64,000 nt of DNA from Butyrivibrio hungatei DSM 14810 (GCF_900143205.1 NZ_FRDH01000004.1:1-64000), one strand, 5' to 3'. Counted from the first letter of the stretch, positions 16,027 to 25,455 are shown. The notes: generated by a model from the letters alone, not told the origin. A program made the numbers and translations.

Positions 16027-17691
16027 ATGAATCCCGACTTTATCTTTGGTAAAAACGCATATTATTACAATCGAGAGGTAGAGGCAGAAAATATCTTACG
16101 CCTCATCAACTATGGAGCCCAGTATGAAGACAATGGGCTTATCATTCTGACTCAGGACAAGCACTGTGTCTATGCCAATAAACGTGCATTTTCAATGTTA
16201 CATTCAGAAGATGATCTTGATATGCTTTACAAGATTTTTTTGGATTGGATGAAAGATATTGGCGTTGCCTGGGATACTCCCACGTGGAGCAGGATCTATA
16301 AGGTTGATGACAAGGAGAGACTCTTTAGAGTCAGATATCGTCAGCTCTTGGACGAAGAGAGTATACCTGCAGGTCATGTTTATATAATCCAGAATCTTTC
16401 TGATGTTATAGAAAATGGAATGGGCGAACAGTACAGACTCACTCATGATGAGCTTACCCATCTTTACAACAAAGAGGGATTTTTCCAGGAGACCAGAAAG
16501 CTACTTAATGCTAATCCTGACAAAGACTTCCTTCTTATCTATTCCAATATCAAGGATTTCAAGCTCATCAATCAGCTTTTTGGCCTTGAAAAAGGTAATG
16601 CCATCCTGATGCACATTGGTGAACTTCTTGCACAGCGAGTTATGGACGATGACGTCTATGGCAGGATCAATGGAGATCACTTTGCGCTTGTTATGCCAAA
16701 GGAAAGGTTCAGTGATAAAGAGTTTTCGCTGGCTGTAAATGAGCTTGCTGGGCGAATCATCAGTACATCTTATTCTATTCACATTCAGATCGGTATCTAT
16801 GAGATTGTTGATCCGGGGATGGATATTTCTTTTATGTGCGACAGAGCCTACATGGCATGTAAGTCTATCAAAAGAGATAACGCATGCGAGATTGCGTGGT
16901 ATAGCGATGATATGCTTGTTAATGCTCTTTTGGAAAAAGAGATCCTTTCAAGCTTTGATTTTGCACTCTTTGATCAGCAGTTTGGAATATACCTGCAGCC
17001 TCAGATAAGAGCAAATGGGGAAGTGTATGGAGCAGAGGCCCTTGCAAGGTGGCTTCACCCAGAAAATGGAGTAATAGAGCCGGAAGTCTTTATCAAGGTT
17101 CTTGAAAAGGCAGATCTTATCTATAAGCTTGATAAGTATGTATGGGAACTTGCGGCAAGGCAGCTTGCGGCCTGGAAGGGAACTAAATGGAGTAAGATGT
17201 CTCTTTCAGTTAATGTCTCTCCAAAGGATCTTTATTATCTGGATATCAAAAAAGAATTTACAAGTCTCATTGAGAAATACAAGATAGATCCACTACATCT
17301 TAACATCGAGCTTACAGAGACAGCTGTAACATCTGATGTCAACAAGTGTGCAAAGCTTATAGCAGAACTTAGACAGAGCGGCTTTATTGTTGAGATCGAT
17401 GATTTCGGAAGCGGATATTCATCTCTTAATATGTTAAAAGATATAAATGCAGATGTCCTCAAGATCGATATGGGATTCTTAAGAAGGACTGACAACCATG
17501 AGAGAGCTATGGTCATACTCAGATATACTATAGATATGGCCTATGAACTTGGCATGGGAGTCATCACAGAAGGCGTAGAAACTAAGGAACAGTTTGAGAA
17601 GCTTATCGAGATGGGATGCGAGATGTTTCAGGGCTTTTATTTTGATGAGCCAATGCCTGTAGAAATGTTTGAAAAGAAATATAAAAGATAG
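16027..17691 (+). CDS. PAS - degenerate GGDEF - EAL c-di-GMP phosphodiesterase
   Basis: A 554-residue cytoplasmic signalling protein. Residues ~30-130 look like a PAS-type sensor. Residues ~150-290 are a GGDEF domain whose active-site loop reads NGDHF at 215-219 instead of GGDEF, so cyclase activity is unlikely. Residues ~315-550 form an EAL domain with intact motifs: EAL at 337-339, then the NVSP, ELTE, DDFGSGYSS, K-D and EGVE segments. It should therefore hydrolyse c-di-GMP, with the GGDEF part perhaps regulatory. Downstream, at 25.1 kb, a c-di-GMP riboswitch heads the pilus operon, giving a plausible local target. Confidence 0.88.
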   Translation: MNPDFIFGKNAYYYNREVEAENILRLINYGAQYEDNGLIILTQDKHCVYANKRAFSMLHSEDDLDMLYKIFLDWMKDIGVAWDTPTWSRIYKVDDKERLFRVRYRQLLDEESIPAGHVYIIQNLSDVIENGMGEQYRLTHDELTHLYNKEGFFQETRKLLNANPDKDFLLIYSNIKDFKLINQLFGLEKGNAILMHIGELLAQRVMDDDVYGRINGDHFALVMPKERFSDKEFSLAVNELAGRIISTSYSIHIQIGIYEIVDPGMDISFMCDRAYMACKSIKRDNACEIAWYSDDMLVNALLEKEILSSFDFALFDQQFGIYLQPQIRANGEVYGAEALARWLHPENGVIEPEVFIKVLEKADLIYKLDKYVWELAARQLAAWKGTKWSKMSLSVNVSPKDLYYLDIKKEFTSLIEKYKIDPLHLNIELTETAVTSDVNKCAKLIAELRQSGFIVEIDDFGSGYSSLNMLKDINADVLKIDMGFLRRTDNHERAMVILRYTIDMAYELGMGVITEGVETKEQFEKLIEMGCEMFQGFYFDEPMPVEMFEKKYKR

Positions 17692-17737
17692 TACTATAAG
17701 TACGTTGCTAACAATATATTCACGTGGAGGAAAAGTG

Positions 17738-18292
17738 ATGGATAAAAAGTTTGGGATTAAAGAAGTTGTTGCTATGGGTATAGGAACTGCTCTGTTTGTA
17801 GTACTTACAAACGTTCAGATTCCTGTTTTTTTCGTTCCTAACACATCTCTTCAGCCTAGAATGGCAGTTCTTGCATTCTTCGCAGCTGTATTTGGCCCTA
17901 TCGTTGGTGGTGTAGTTGGTCTTCTTGGTCACGCACTTGGCGATGCTCTATTTTATGGCGGAGTATGGTGGAGCTGGGTATTCCCAGAAGGTGTTGTAGG
18001 AATTGCTGTTGGTTTCTTTGCAGCTAAGTACGCTGTTAAAGAAGGCGGCTTCAACACAAAGAGCTGTATTCTTTTCAATGTCGTTCAGATTGTTGCAAAT
18101 GCAGTAGCTTGGATGATTGTTGCGCCAGTTCTTGATATTCTTGTTTATTCAGAGCCAGCCAACAAGGTATTTGCACAGGGTGCAGTTGCATTCGTTTGCA
18201 ATATTGTTATAATTGGTATTCTCGGATCAATTCTTCTTACAGTTTACTCAAAGGTAGCTGGAAAATCATCTGATCTGAAGGCGGAGGATTAA
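17738..18292 (+). CDS. ECF transporter substrate-binding (S) component, UPF0397-like
   Basis: A 184-residue membrane protein with about five or six helices. The segment GPIVGGVVGLLGHALGDALFYGGVWWSWVFPEG is characteristic of the UPF0397 group of vitamin-type S components. The ATG at 17738 follows GTGGAGG. It forms an operon with the fused ECF ATPase and EcfT that follow, making a complete dedicated (group I) transporter. The substrate is not readable from sequence; riboflavin or thiamine-related compounds have been suggested for relatives. Confidence 0.85.
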   Translation: MDKKFGIKEVVAMGIGTALFVVLTNVQIPVFFVPNTSLQPRMAVLAFFAAVFGPIVGGVVGLLGHALGDALFYGGVWWSWVFPEGVVGIAVGFFAAKYAVKEGGFNTKSCILFNVVQIVANAVAWMIVAPVLDILVYSEPANKVFAQGAVAFVCNIVIIGILGSILLTVYSKVAGKSSDLKAED

Positions 18293-18296
18293 TAGG

Positions 18297-20003
18297 TTGG
18301 TTAGTAGTGCTCCAATCATTGAGTTTTCAGACGTTACATTCAAGTATAGGTCCCAGCAGGAACCTACGCTGAAAAATATCAATTTAAAAATTTACCCAGG
18401 CGAGAAGATCCTGATTGCAGGACAGTCTGGTTCAGGTAAATCTACATTGGCACATTGCTTAAACGCTCTTATCCCTTGTTCTTATGCAGGGGATATGAGC
18501 GGAACACTCCGAGTTGATGGGCGGGAGCCCAAGAAGCTCGGAGTTTTTGGCATGTCCCAAATTGTTGGTACTGTTCTTCAGGACACAGACGGACAGTTTA
18601 TTGCCTTAAGCGTTGCAGAAGATATAGCATTTGCTCTTGAAAATGACAATATGCCTCAGGAGCAGATGTTTGAAAAAGTAGCAAATGTAGCACAGCAACT
18701 TGAACTTACAAACTTTTTAGGAAATGCCCCAGGAGCTCTTTCCGGCGGTCAGAAGCAGAGAGTATCCCTTGGCGGCGTTATGGCATGTGATGTTAAGGTT
18801 TTGCTTTTTGATGAACCGCTTGCAAACCTTGATCCAGCCACTGGAAAAAGAACTATCGCACTTATTGACGATATTCTTAAACAGGAAGATCTGACTGTTA
18901 TCATCATTGAGCATAGACTTGAAGATGTACTCTACAAGGATATAGACAGAGTAATATTGATGGGAGGCGGACAGATAGTTGCAGATATGCATCCGGATGA
19001 ACTCCTTTCATCGAATCTTTTGCTGGAGAATGGTATCAGAGAGCCATTGTATGTGGCAGCTCTGAAGGCAGCAGGAGCCAAGATAGATCCAGCTGATCAT
19101 CCTCAGCATATTGAGACTATGAATATTGAGCCATACAAGAAGATAGTCAAAGACTGGTTCCACAGTATTTCTATGGACAGAAAAGAGACTACTTCTGATG
19201 TGCTTTTGAAAGTAGATGGACTTAAGTTCAGATATGATGAAGCAAGGACTATCATAAATGACGTCAGCTTTGAGATAAAGCGGGGCGAGATGGTTTCTCT
19301 TGTGGGCAAAAATGGTGCAGGTAAATCAACACTTGCTTCTCTTATCTGCGGATTTGTTGATCCTGATGAAGGTCATATTTATTTTGATGGCGAGGATCTC
19401 TCTCAGTATTCCATCAAGGAAAGAGGAGAGAAGATAGGCTATTGCCTCCAGAGTCCAAATCAGATGATCTCTAAGCCTATGATCTATGACGAAGTGGCTT
19501 TGGGACTTACAGTGCGCGGTGTTCCAGAAGACAAGGTCAAAGAAAAGGTAAACGAGATCCTTAAGATCTGCGGTCTTTACCCATTCAGAAACTGGCCTGT
19601 ATCAGCTCTTTCTTTCGGACAGAAAAAGAGAGTGTCTATTGCTTCGATACTTGTGCTTGATCCACAGCTCATTATCCTTGATGAGCCTACTGCCGGTCAG
19701 GACTATGAACACTATACTGAGATCATGGAATTTTTACATGAGTTAAAAGAAAAGCTTGGGATCACTATTATGATGATCACTCACGATATGCATCTGATGC
19801 TGGAGTACACAGACAGAGCTCTTGTGCTTACAGATGGTCAGCTCATTATGGATGCTGCTCCAGAAGAAGTGCTTACCAATGATGAGGTTTGCAACAGAGC
19901 ATATCTTAAGAGAACATCTCTTTATGACCTTGCGCAGAAATGTGATATCAGCGATGCTGGAGAATTTGTGGCGCGCTTTATTGACAGTGAGAAATCCAAA
20001 TAA
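18297..20003 (+). CDS. ECF transporter ATPase, two fused ATP-binding domains
   Basis: A 568-residue tandem ATPase in which both energy-coupling domains (EcfA1/EcfA2 equivalents) are on one chain. Walker A motifs are GQSGSGKST near residue 41 and GKNGAGKST near residue 340. Signatures are LSGGQKQR and LSFGQKKR. Walker B motifs are VLLFDEPLANLD and LIILDEPTAGQD. The start is TTG at 18297, four bases after the S-component stop, with GGCGGAGG as RBS. Confidence 0.92.
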   Translation: MVSSAPIIEFSDVTFKYRSQQEPTLKNINLKIYPGEKILIAGQSGSGKSTLAHCLNALIPCSYAGDMSGTLRVDGREPKKLGVFGMSQIVGTVLQDTDGQFIALSVAEDIAFALENDNMPQEQMFEKVANVAQQLELTNFLGNAPGALSGGQKQRVSLGGVMACDVKVLLFDEPLANLDPATGKRTIALIDDILKQEDLTVIIIEHRLEDVLYKDIDRVILMGGGQIVADMHPDELLSSNLLLENGIREPLYVAALKAAGAKIDPADHPQHIETMNIEPYKKIVKDWFHSISMDRKETTSDVLLKVDGLKFRYDEARTIINDVSFEIKRGEMVSLVGKNGAGKSTLASLICGFVDPDEGHIYFDGEDLSQYSIKERGEKIGYCLQSPNQMISKPMIYDEVALGLTVRGVPEDKVKEKVNEILKICGLYPFRNWPVSALSFGQKKRVSIASILVLDPQLIILDEPTAGQDYEHYTEIMEFLHELKEKLGITIMMITHDMHLMLEYTDRALVLTDGQLIMDAAPEEVLTNDEVCNRAYLKRTSLYDLAQKCDISDAGEFVARFIDSEKSK

Positions 20004-20027
20004 TTATTTATAGATTGGTTTTGTTTT

Positions 20028-20855
20028 ATGAGTAGAATGATTTCGTACGAAAAAAAGGATACGCCGATACATAAGCTAAGTGGCTTTACCAAGCTTGTGT
20101 TCTTTTTGCTGTGGTGCCTTACCAGTGCACTTACTTTTGATACCAGAATACTTCTTTTGATGATCCTGATGGGAGGTATCATCTATGTGATATCTGGAAC
20201 TAAGTGGAAACAGGTAAGCGGCGTTTTTATTGCTATCATGTTCTTTATGGTGATAAATCTCACATGTATCTTTTTCTTTGCACCATACCAGGGATGCGAG
20301 ATATATGGCACAAGACATGAGATAGCGCACCTCTTTGGACCATATACACTTACCAAGGAACAGCTCTTTTATGAGTTCAATGTATTTATCAAGTACTTCA
20401 CAGTAATACCTGCTGTGTTCATTTTCCTTGTTACTACAGATCCAAGTGAGCTGGCATCATCTCTTAATGGAGTTGGCGTTCCATATATGATCGCGTATTC
20501 TCTTGAGATTGCCCTTAGGTATATTCCTGATGTTCAGGATGAATTCCACAGGATCAGAAATGCCCAGGAAGCAAGAGGCATTGAGATGAGTTCCAAGGGC
20601 AAGATGTTGTCAAGGATCAAGAATACAGCTGTTATCATCTTTCCACTTCTTTTTTCAACAATGGAGAGAATTGACGTTGTCAGCAACGCCATGGAGCTAA
20701 GAGGCTTTGGCAAAAAGAAAAAGAGAAGCTGGTATTCACGTAGAAAGCTCATGACACCTGATTATGTTGTTATCGCATTTGTCATAGTTTTCTTTGCGGT
20801 AACTATGATCATTACTTTCCATGATGGAAATCGTTTCTATAATCCATTCGCTTGA
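20028..20855 (+). CDS. ECF transporter transmembrane (T) component
   Basis: A 275-residue EcfT protein with N-terminal helices and a C-terminal cytoplasmic coupling region carrying the two Ala-Arg-Gly-type motifs that contact the ATPases (AQEARGIEM and AMELRGFGK). It follows the fused ATPase by 24 bp and completes the transporter. Confidence 0.9.
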   Translation: MSRMISYEKKDTPIHKLSGFTKLVFFLLWCLTSALTFDTRILLLMILMGGIIYVISGTKWKQVSGVFIAIMFFMVINLTCIFFFAPYQGCEIYGTRHEIAHLFGPYTLTKEQLFYEFNVFIKYFTVIPAVFIFLVTTDPSELASSLNGVGVPYMIAYSLEIALRYIPDVQDEFHRIRNAQEARGIEMSSKGKMLSRIKNTAVIIFPLLFSTMERIDVVSNAMELRGFGKKKKRSWYSRRKLMTPDYVVIAFVIVFFAVTMIITFHDGNRFYNPFA

Positions 20856-20869
20856 GTTTTAGGAGGAAC

Positions 20870-21868
20870 ATGGCTTTTTATTATGCGCCAATGGAGGGTA
20901 TAACTCTTTATCCTCTTCGAAATATTCATAAAGACATGTTTGGCAAAGAAATGGACAAGTATTTTACACCATTTCTTACAGCTGCCAAGAATTATCATTT
21001 CAAAAAACGTGAACAAAGAGACGTGCTTCCTGAGTACAGCACGTCTTTTTGTGATGTATCAAATGAGATAGTGCCTCAGCTTATGGCTAATCAGGCAGAA
21101 ATCTTCATATGGGCTGCCAAGAAGATCAGTGCTCTTGGGTACAATGAGATAAACCTCAATATGGGATGCCCTGCAGCTACTGTTGTTAACAGACATAAAG
21201 GCTCAGGACTTTTAGAAGATCCTGATATTTTGGACAGGATGCTCTATGATATCTTTGATACTGTGGATAAAGAAAATCTAGGATTTAAGGTATCGCTAAA
21301 GACAAGACTTGGACTTATGGATGTATCTGAAACACCAAGACTTATGGAGGTGTTGGCTTCTTACCCAGCAAGCGAACTTACTATTCATGCAAGAGTTAGA
21401 AGCGACTTTTATAAAGGCGAGCCAAGACTTGATACATTTTGTCAGGCGGTCAGGATCTACAGAGAAAATGGTGGTAAGGCTGATATCTGCTACAATGGCA
21501 GTATTTCTACAGTTTCAGATTACACCAGGATAAAAGAGTATCTGGATAAAGAACTACCTGATGTGGATATTTCCTACATGATAGGCAGAGGTCTTGTGGA
21601 AAACCCTGCTCTTGTAAGAGAAATTTGTGGAGGAGAACCTCTAGGTGCTAAGGAATTAAAAGATTATTTGGACAAGCTGTACGCTGGATATGAAGGCTAT
21701 ATTCCGGAAGAGAGAAATGTGATCTTTAAGATGCTTGAACACTGGGCATTTTTGCATGTTCACTTTAAGGATTGTGATAAGCAGCTTAAGGCTATTCGCA
21801 AGGCTCGTAGCAAAGGAGAATATCTGGCTGCAGTCAATAATATTTTTTCTAGCTGTGAGTTTACATAA
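20870..21868 (+). CDS. tRNA-dihydrouridine synthase (Dus family)
   Basis: A 332-residue flavin enzyme reducing uridine in tRNA. It shows the N-terminal YYAPMEGIT flavin-binding start, NLNMGCPA with the catalytic Cys, KTRLG and IHARVR. The ATG at 20870 follows AGGAGGA. An in-frame TTG at 20852 overlaps the EcfT stop and is less likely. It is probably co-transcribed with the ECF operon, though functionally unrelated. Confidence 0.92.
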   Translation: MAFYYAPMEGITLYPLRNIHKDMFGKEMDKYFTPFLTAAKNYHFKKREQRDVLPEYSTSFCDVSNEIVPQLMANQAEIFIWAAKKISALGYNEINLNMGCPAATVVNRHKGSGLLEDPDILDRMLYDIFDTVDKENLGFKVSLKTRLGLMDVSETPRLMEVLASYPASELTIHARVRSDFYKGEPRLDTFCQAVRIYRENGGKADICYNGSISTVSDYTRIKEYLDKELPDVDISYMIGRGLVENPALVREICGGEPLGAKELKDYLDKLYAGYEGYIPEERNVIFKMLEHWAFLHVHFKDCDKQLKAIRKARSKGEYLAAVNNIFSSCEFT

Positions 21869-21949
21869 TGGACCTTGTGTATTAAAATTTTCTATGTTCA
21901 GTTCTATGTGGTATGGCATAAATATATGAACAGGAGTGAGGAAAGAGGC

Positions 21950-22318
21950 ATGAGTCAGGAAAAGATTGATGCATACAAAAAAGAGAAAGCTGGCAGAAAA
22001 CAGAGACTTGCCAAGCAGAAGATTAGAAGAAAGATTGCAAAGGTTGTTTGTGCACTTGTCGTAGTGGCACTGATCGCAGCATTTGCAGGTAAGGCAATCT
22101 GGAAAAAAAGTGGGGATACACCAGAGTCTGTCGATGCAGCAGTAGCTGCATCTTCTGAAGCATCTGTTGATGCAGCAGTCACCGCATCTTCAGAGGCATC
22201 TGTTGATACAGCAGCTACCGCATCTTCTGAGGCATCTGTTGATACAGCAGCTGAGGCAACATCAGAAGCATCAGTATCTGAGTCTGTAGAAGCAACATCA
22301 GAAACATCTGCACAGTGA
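21950..22318 (+). CDS. Small membrane-anchored protein with 12-residue Ala/Ser repeats
   Basis: A 122-residue protein. It has a very basic cytoplasmic N-terminus, one membrane helix (VVCALVVVALIAAFAG), then an extracellular tail of about 65 residues built from 12-residue repeats of the type AAVTASSEASVD. The DNA repeats with a 36-bp period from about 22135 to 22255. The tail has no aromatic residues and should be extended. GAAAGAGG precedes the ATG. Function unknown. Repeat number is likely to vary between strains. Confidence 0.6.
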   Translation: MSQEKIDAYKKEKAGRKQRLAKQKIRRKIAKVVCALVVVALIAAFAGKAIWKKSGDTPESVDAAVAASSEASVDAAVTASSEASVDTAATASSEASVDTAAEATSEASVSESVEATSETSAQ

Positions 22319-22344
22319 TCATGTGAAATATGAGAAGTATATAA

Positions 22345-22380
22345 AAGCGCATCTGCTTTATGCAGATGCGCTTGTTTGTT
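22345..22380. terminator. Bidirectional terminator
   Basis: AAGCGCATCTGC (22345-22356) pairs perfectly with GCAGATGCGCTT (22362-22373). It lies between convergent genes and probably serves both. Confidence 0.8.
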
Positions 22381-22392
22381 ATATTTAAGGTT

Positions 22393-23301
22393 TTATTTGT
22401 CACATGGATTCTTCATGCTGATGCGGCTTCCGGGCTCAACAGATGAAGTGATGAATGCGTTAGCGCCAATAACTGTGTCTGCGCCGATAACTGTTTCACC
22501 ACCAAGAATTGATGCACCGGAATAGATCGTAACGTTATCCTCGATAGTAGGATGTCTTTTTACACCTTTAAGAGCCTGACCTCCACGAGTTGAAAGACCA
22601 CCGATAGTAACACCCTGATAGATCTTGACGTGTTCTCCGATAATAGAAGTTTCGCCGATAACAATGCCTGTACCATGGTCTATCATAAAGTATTTTCCAA
22701 TAGTCGCACCTGGGTGAATATCGATTCCGGTCTTGGAATGCGCATACTCAGTCATCATTCTAGGAATAAGCGGCACCTTGAGGAGATAGAGCTCATGTGC
22801 GATTCTATTGATCGTTGTTGCCAAAAGACCTGGATAAGAAAGGATGATCTCTCCTTTGCTGTATGCTGCAGGGTCTCCATCGTAGCATGCCTGAAGGTCT
22901 GTATCTAAGTATTCACGGATCTTAGGAAGTTGCTTAAAGAACTCGTGGGTGATGCATCTTGCTCCGCAATCTAAAGTCTCATCAGTAGCATTCTTGTAAT
23001 CAGGACTGTGGTGGAATGCTATTGCTATCTGCTTTTGCATATTGTAGATGACATCTTCGATAACAACAGCAATCCTGTTGTTGTCATTGTAACTTTTGTA
23101 GACCTTGTCTCTGTAGTATCCAGGGTAGATAATGCGGATAAGCTTTATCACAATATCTTTTACTGCATCCCTGTCTGGCTGATTGAAGACGTCCATCTGA
23201 TCTATGTCTCTGCCATTTTCATAGTCAGCAAGGATCATGTCAACAATACTTTTGATCTCATCTTTTAAAGTATCTTTACTGTTATCTGTATTAAAGTCCA
23301 T
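22393..23301 (-). CDS. cysE: Serine O-acetyltransferase (CysE/EpsC type)
   Basis: A 302-residue cytoplasmic enzyme making O-acetylserine from serine and acetyl-CoA, the first step of cysteine synthesis. It shows an alpha-helical N-terminal domain and a left-handed beta-helix of hexapeptide repeats (IDIHPGATIGKYFMIDHGTG, VVIGE-type turns), with the catalytic His in MIDHGTG and the GGLSTRGGQ loop. The longer N-terminus fits the EpsC type of anaerobic Firmicutes. It is monocistronic. Upstream GGAGA lies nine bases before ATG. No T-box or SAM leader was found. Confidence 0.92.
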   Translation of the reverse strand: MDFNTDNSKDTLKDEIKSIVDMILADYENGRDIDQMDVFNQPDRDAVKDIVIKLIRIIYPGYYRDKVYKSYNDNNRIAVVIEDVIYNMQKQIAIAFHHSPDYKNATDETLDCGARCITHEFFKQLPKIREYLDTDLQACYDGDPAAYSKGEIILSYPGLLATTINRIAHELYLLKVPLIPRMMTEYAHSKTGIDIHPGATIGKYFMIDHGTGIVIGETSIIGEHVKIYQGVTIGGLSTRGGQALKGVKRHPTIEDNVTIYSGASILGGETVIGADTVIGANAFITSSVEPGSRISMKNPCDK

Positions 23302-23408
23302 AAGGCATTATCTCCATTTTTCCATGAATATAAGGAACTTCTGACTCTCATTATATATAAAGAATATGCATGTTTAAAGTGATAAAGAAATTTTTTTTCA
23401 AAAAACAC

Positions 23409-23436
23409 TAAATAAATCTTAAGGTGCGACCGATAA
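23409..23436 (+). promoter_or_regulatory. SigD (sigma-28) type promoter of the hook gene
   Basis: TAAA at 23409-23412 and ACCGATAA at 23429-23436, 16 bp apart, match the flagellar sigma consensus with one change in the -10. Confidence 0.6.
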
Positions 23437-23539
23437 ATGATATGACAAGTAATATCATTGTATTCTTTTGGCAAAGGACTGCCGCTTATCACAGAGAACA
23501 AGGACGTGCGATAGTGATAATTTTTGGAGGAAGTGCTCT

Positions 23540-24868
23540 ATGATGAGATCATTGTGGTCTGGCGTTGCCGGTCTTAAAACTCACCAGCTTGAAATGGATG
23601 TAATTGGTAATAACATTGCCAATGTAAATACAACTTCATATAAATCACAGGCAACAGGTTTCGCTGATGTCTTATATCAGACTGTAAAAAATGGAACAGG
23701 CGCAGGTGACAATACAGCAACTACAAATGTTTCTCAGGTGGGTCTTGGCTCAAAGGTCAGCTCGATCTATACCAACGTTACAAAGTCTGGATCAATGCAG
23801 ACAACAGGCAATGTAATGGACCTCATGATCACAGGTGATTCATTCTTCTGCGTTACACCTGATGTCAGAGAAGGAATTGTAAATTTCACAAGAGACGGTT
23901 CTTTTACTATAGATGCCGAAGGTAACCTTGTTACACAGAATAATGGTTACTATGTAATGGGACAGATGGGAGAGGGCCAGGTTGGCGGAACTGTCCAGGC
24001 TCCTTTAAATGTCATTAATAGGACCAACATCGACTACAACGAGGATGGTCAGGTTGATTCTGTAGACTATCTCCCAGGCCAGGCTACAAGCGCCGGATAT
24101 TTCAAAGGAAATATTGATAAGTTCGATCCTTCGCTCAAAGAAGGCAAGACAATGAGAATAGAAGTCTTTGGTACAGATGGCAAGAACTATACTATCAAGT
24201 TCAAGCTCACAGATGCCGGTGATACTCAGGACAATACATACAAGCTTTCAGTAGAATCTGTGCTTGATACCAAGGGAAATACAGTTAGCACTGGTGATCA
24301 GGAATCATGGGATCTTCTCTTTGATAAGCATGATGGAACATTGATCTCACCAACATCAGTTAATTTCACAGCATCAACAGAAGGTGGCGTAGTCGGAGCT
24401 CTTAATCTTGACCTTTCATACGTAACAAACTATGCTGGATCATCAGCAACTCATTCTTCTACAATGTACGGATATAAAGGAAATACAGAAGGCCTTCAGC
24501 AGGGCTTTGCAAATGGCGTTCTTACAGGCATTTCCTTTGGAACAGATGGATCTATCTATGGTAAGTATTCAAATGGACAGACCATAAAGAAAGGACAGAT
24601 CGTAGTAGCAGAGTTTAATAATGCTATGGGACTTGAGAAGGTTGGAGATAATCTTTACTCAGCTTCTCTCAATTCAGGAAACCCGATCTATATGGACATC
24701 ACAGAGGATGGCGGTTACATGTCATCTGGAGTATTGGAATCCAGTAACGTAGATCTTGCAAAAGAGTTTACTGATATGATCACTACACAGCGTGGTTTTC
24801 AGGCAAACAGTAGGGTTATCACTACATCTGATGAGATGTTACAGGTGCTCAGAGGTTTAAAAAGATAA
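23540..24868 (+). CDS. flgE: Flagellar hook protein FlgE family
   Basis: A 442-residue secreted axial protein. The N-terminal MMRSLWSGVAGLKTHQLEMD and NNIANVNTTSYK, and the C-terminal SNVDLAKEFTDMITTQRGFQANSRV with the terminal heptad region, are the conserved ends of hook/rod proteins. Length and the variable middle fit FlgE. The ATG at 23540 (or 23543) follows TTGGAGG. It stands alone, away from any flagellar cluster, with its own SigD promoter and terminator, so this may be a second hook gene. Confidence 0.88.
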   Translation: MMRSLWSGVAGLKTHQLEMDVIGNNIANVNTTSYKSQATGFADVLYQTVKNGTGAGDNTATTNVSQVGLGSKVSSIYTNVTKSGSMQTTGNVMDLMITGDSFFCVTPDVREGIVNFTRDGSFTIDAEGNLVTQNNGYYVMGQMGEGQVGGTVQAPLNVINRTNIDYNEDGQVDSVDYLPGQATSAGYFKGNIDKFDPSLKEGKTMRIEVFGTDGKNYTIKFKLTDAGDTQDNTYKLSVESVLDTKGNTVSTGDQESWDLLFDKHDGTLISPTSVNFTASTEGGVVGALNLDLSYVTNYAGSSATHSSTMYGYKGNTEGLQQGFANGVLTGISFGTDGSIYGKYSNGQTIKKGQIVVAEFNNAMGLEKVGDNLYSASLNSGNPIYMDITEDGGYMSSGVLESSNVDLAKEFTDMITTQRGFQANSRVITTSDEMLQVLRGLKR

Positions 24869-24947
24869 TTAAAAAATAACGTTTTTTCATTCATAAAATG
24901 GAAACTGTATCTTTTTTTAGACTTTTTTGAAAAAAGATTTTTATCAG

Positions 24948-24972
24948 GCCGAGACTAAGTCTCGGCTATTTT
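24948..24972 (+). terminator. Terminator of flgE
   Basis: GCCGAGAC (24948-24955) pairs with GTCTCGGC (24959-24966), followed by TATTTTT. Confidence 0.8.
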
Positions 24973-25008
24973 TCGTGAAGAAACTGTGAAAAATTTATGA
25001 AAAAAATG

Positions 25009-25037
25009 TTGATTTTGTTTTGGCTTTGGTTTATATT
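25009..25037 (+). promoter_or_regulatory. Promoter of the riboswitch-pilus operon
   Basis: TTGATT (25009-25014) and TATATT (25032-25037) are spaced by 17 bp, about 60 bp upstream of the aptamer. Confidence 0.55.
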
Positions 25038-25097
25038 CAATTACATAAAAGACAACTTAATGTATTACTTAAATGGACATTACAAAGAAACTGAGTA

Positions 25098-25240
25098 GTA
25101 TTGAAAGGCAAAGCCGTTGAAAGACGGTGACGCAAAGCTAGAGGGTCTCACTCACATAGGTATGTGACAGATAGCCAGCTGCTGGTGCCAGTTCGTGGCA
25201 TCATAAGATGGCCGAGCTGTGACACGCAGTCGGTCTTTTT
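25098..25240 (+). ncRNA. Cyclic-di-GMP-I (GEMM) riboswitch with terminator
   Basis: The conserved aptamer elements occur in order: AAAGGCAAAGCC, a GAAA tetraloop hairpin, GACGCAAAGC, AGGGTCT and, after a variable hairpin, GATAGCCAGCTGCTG (25169-25183). This is the standard GEMM-I layout of Clostridia. The expression platform is a terminator: GGCCGA (25210-25215) plus CTG (25217-25219) pair with CAG (25227-25229) plus TCGGTC (25230-25235), then TTTTT. Whether ligand turns genes on or off cannot be told by eye. The first genes downstream are the sortase pilus operon. Confidence 0.92.
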
Positions 25241-25377
25241 ATTTGCAAAAATACGTACGCTAGAGTTCATGGATGAACGGGAAGCACAGGTGGTGCTTTC
25301 GTGTACAGGGAGAGTTATTTTTTAGCAGTTGGATAATTCAGCTTTGCAAATGCCTTTCGTTTCGATTGTTTTTAGTG

Positions 25378-25415
25378 AGGTATTTTGCAGGGGCATTGCG
25401 AAATACCTTATTTTT
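25378..25415 (+). terminator. Second terminator-like hairpin before the pilus operon
   Basis: AGGTATTT (25378-25385) pairs with AAATACCT (25401-25408), followed by TATTTTTG. It lies between the riboswitch terminator and the first gene, so transcripts must pass two hairpins. Either there is a second control step or an undetected promoter lies between them. Confidence 0.6.
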
Positions 25416-25455
25416 GTGTTACGAAATCGATTAACTGGAGTTTAGGTGAGGTATT

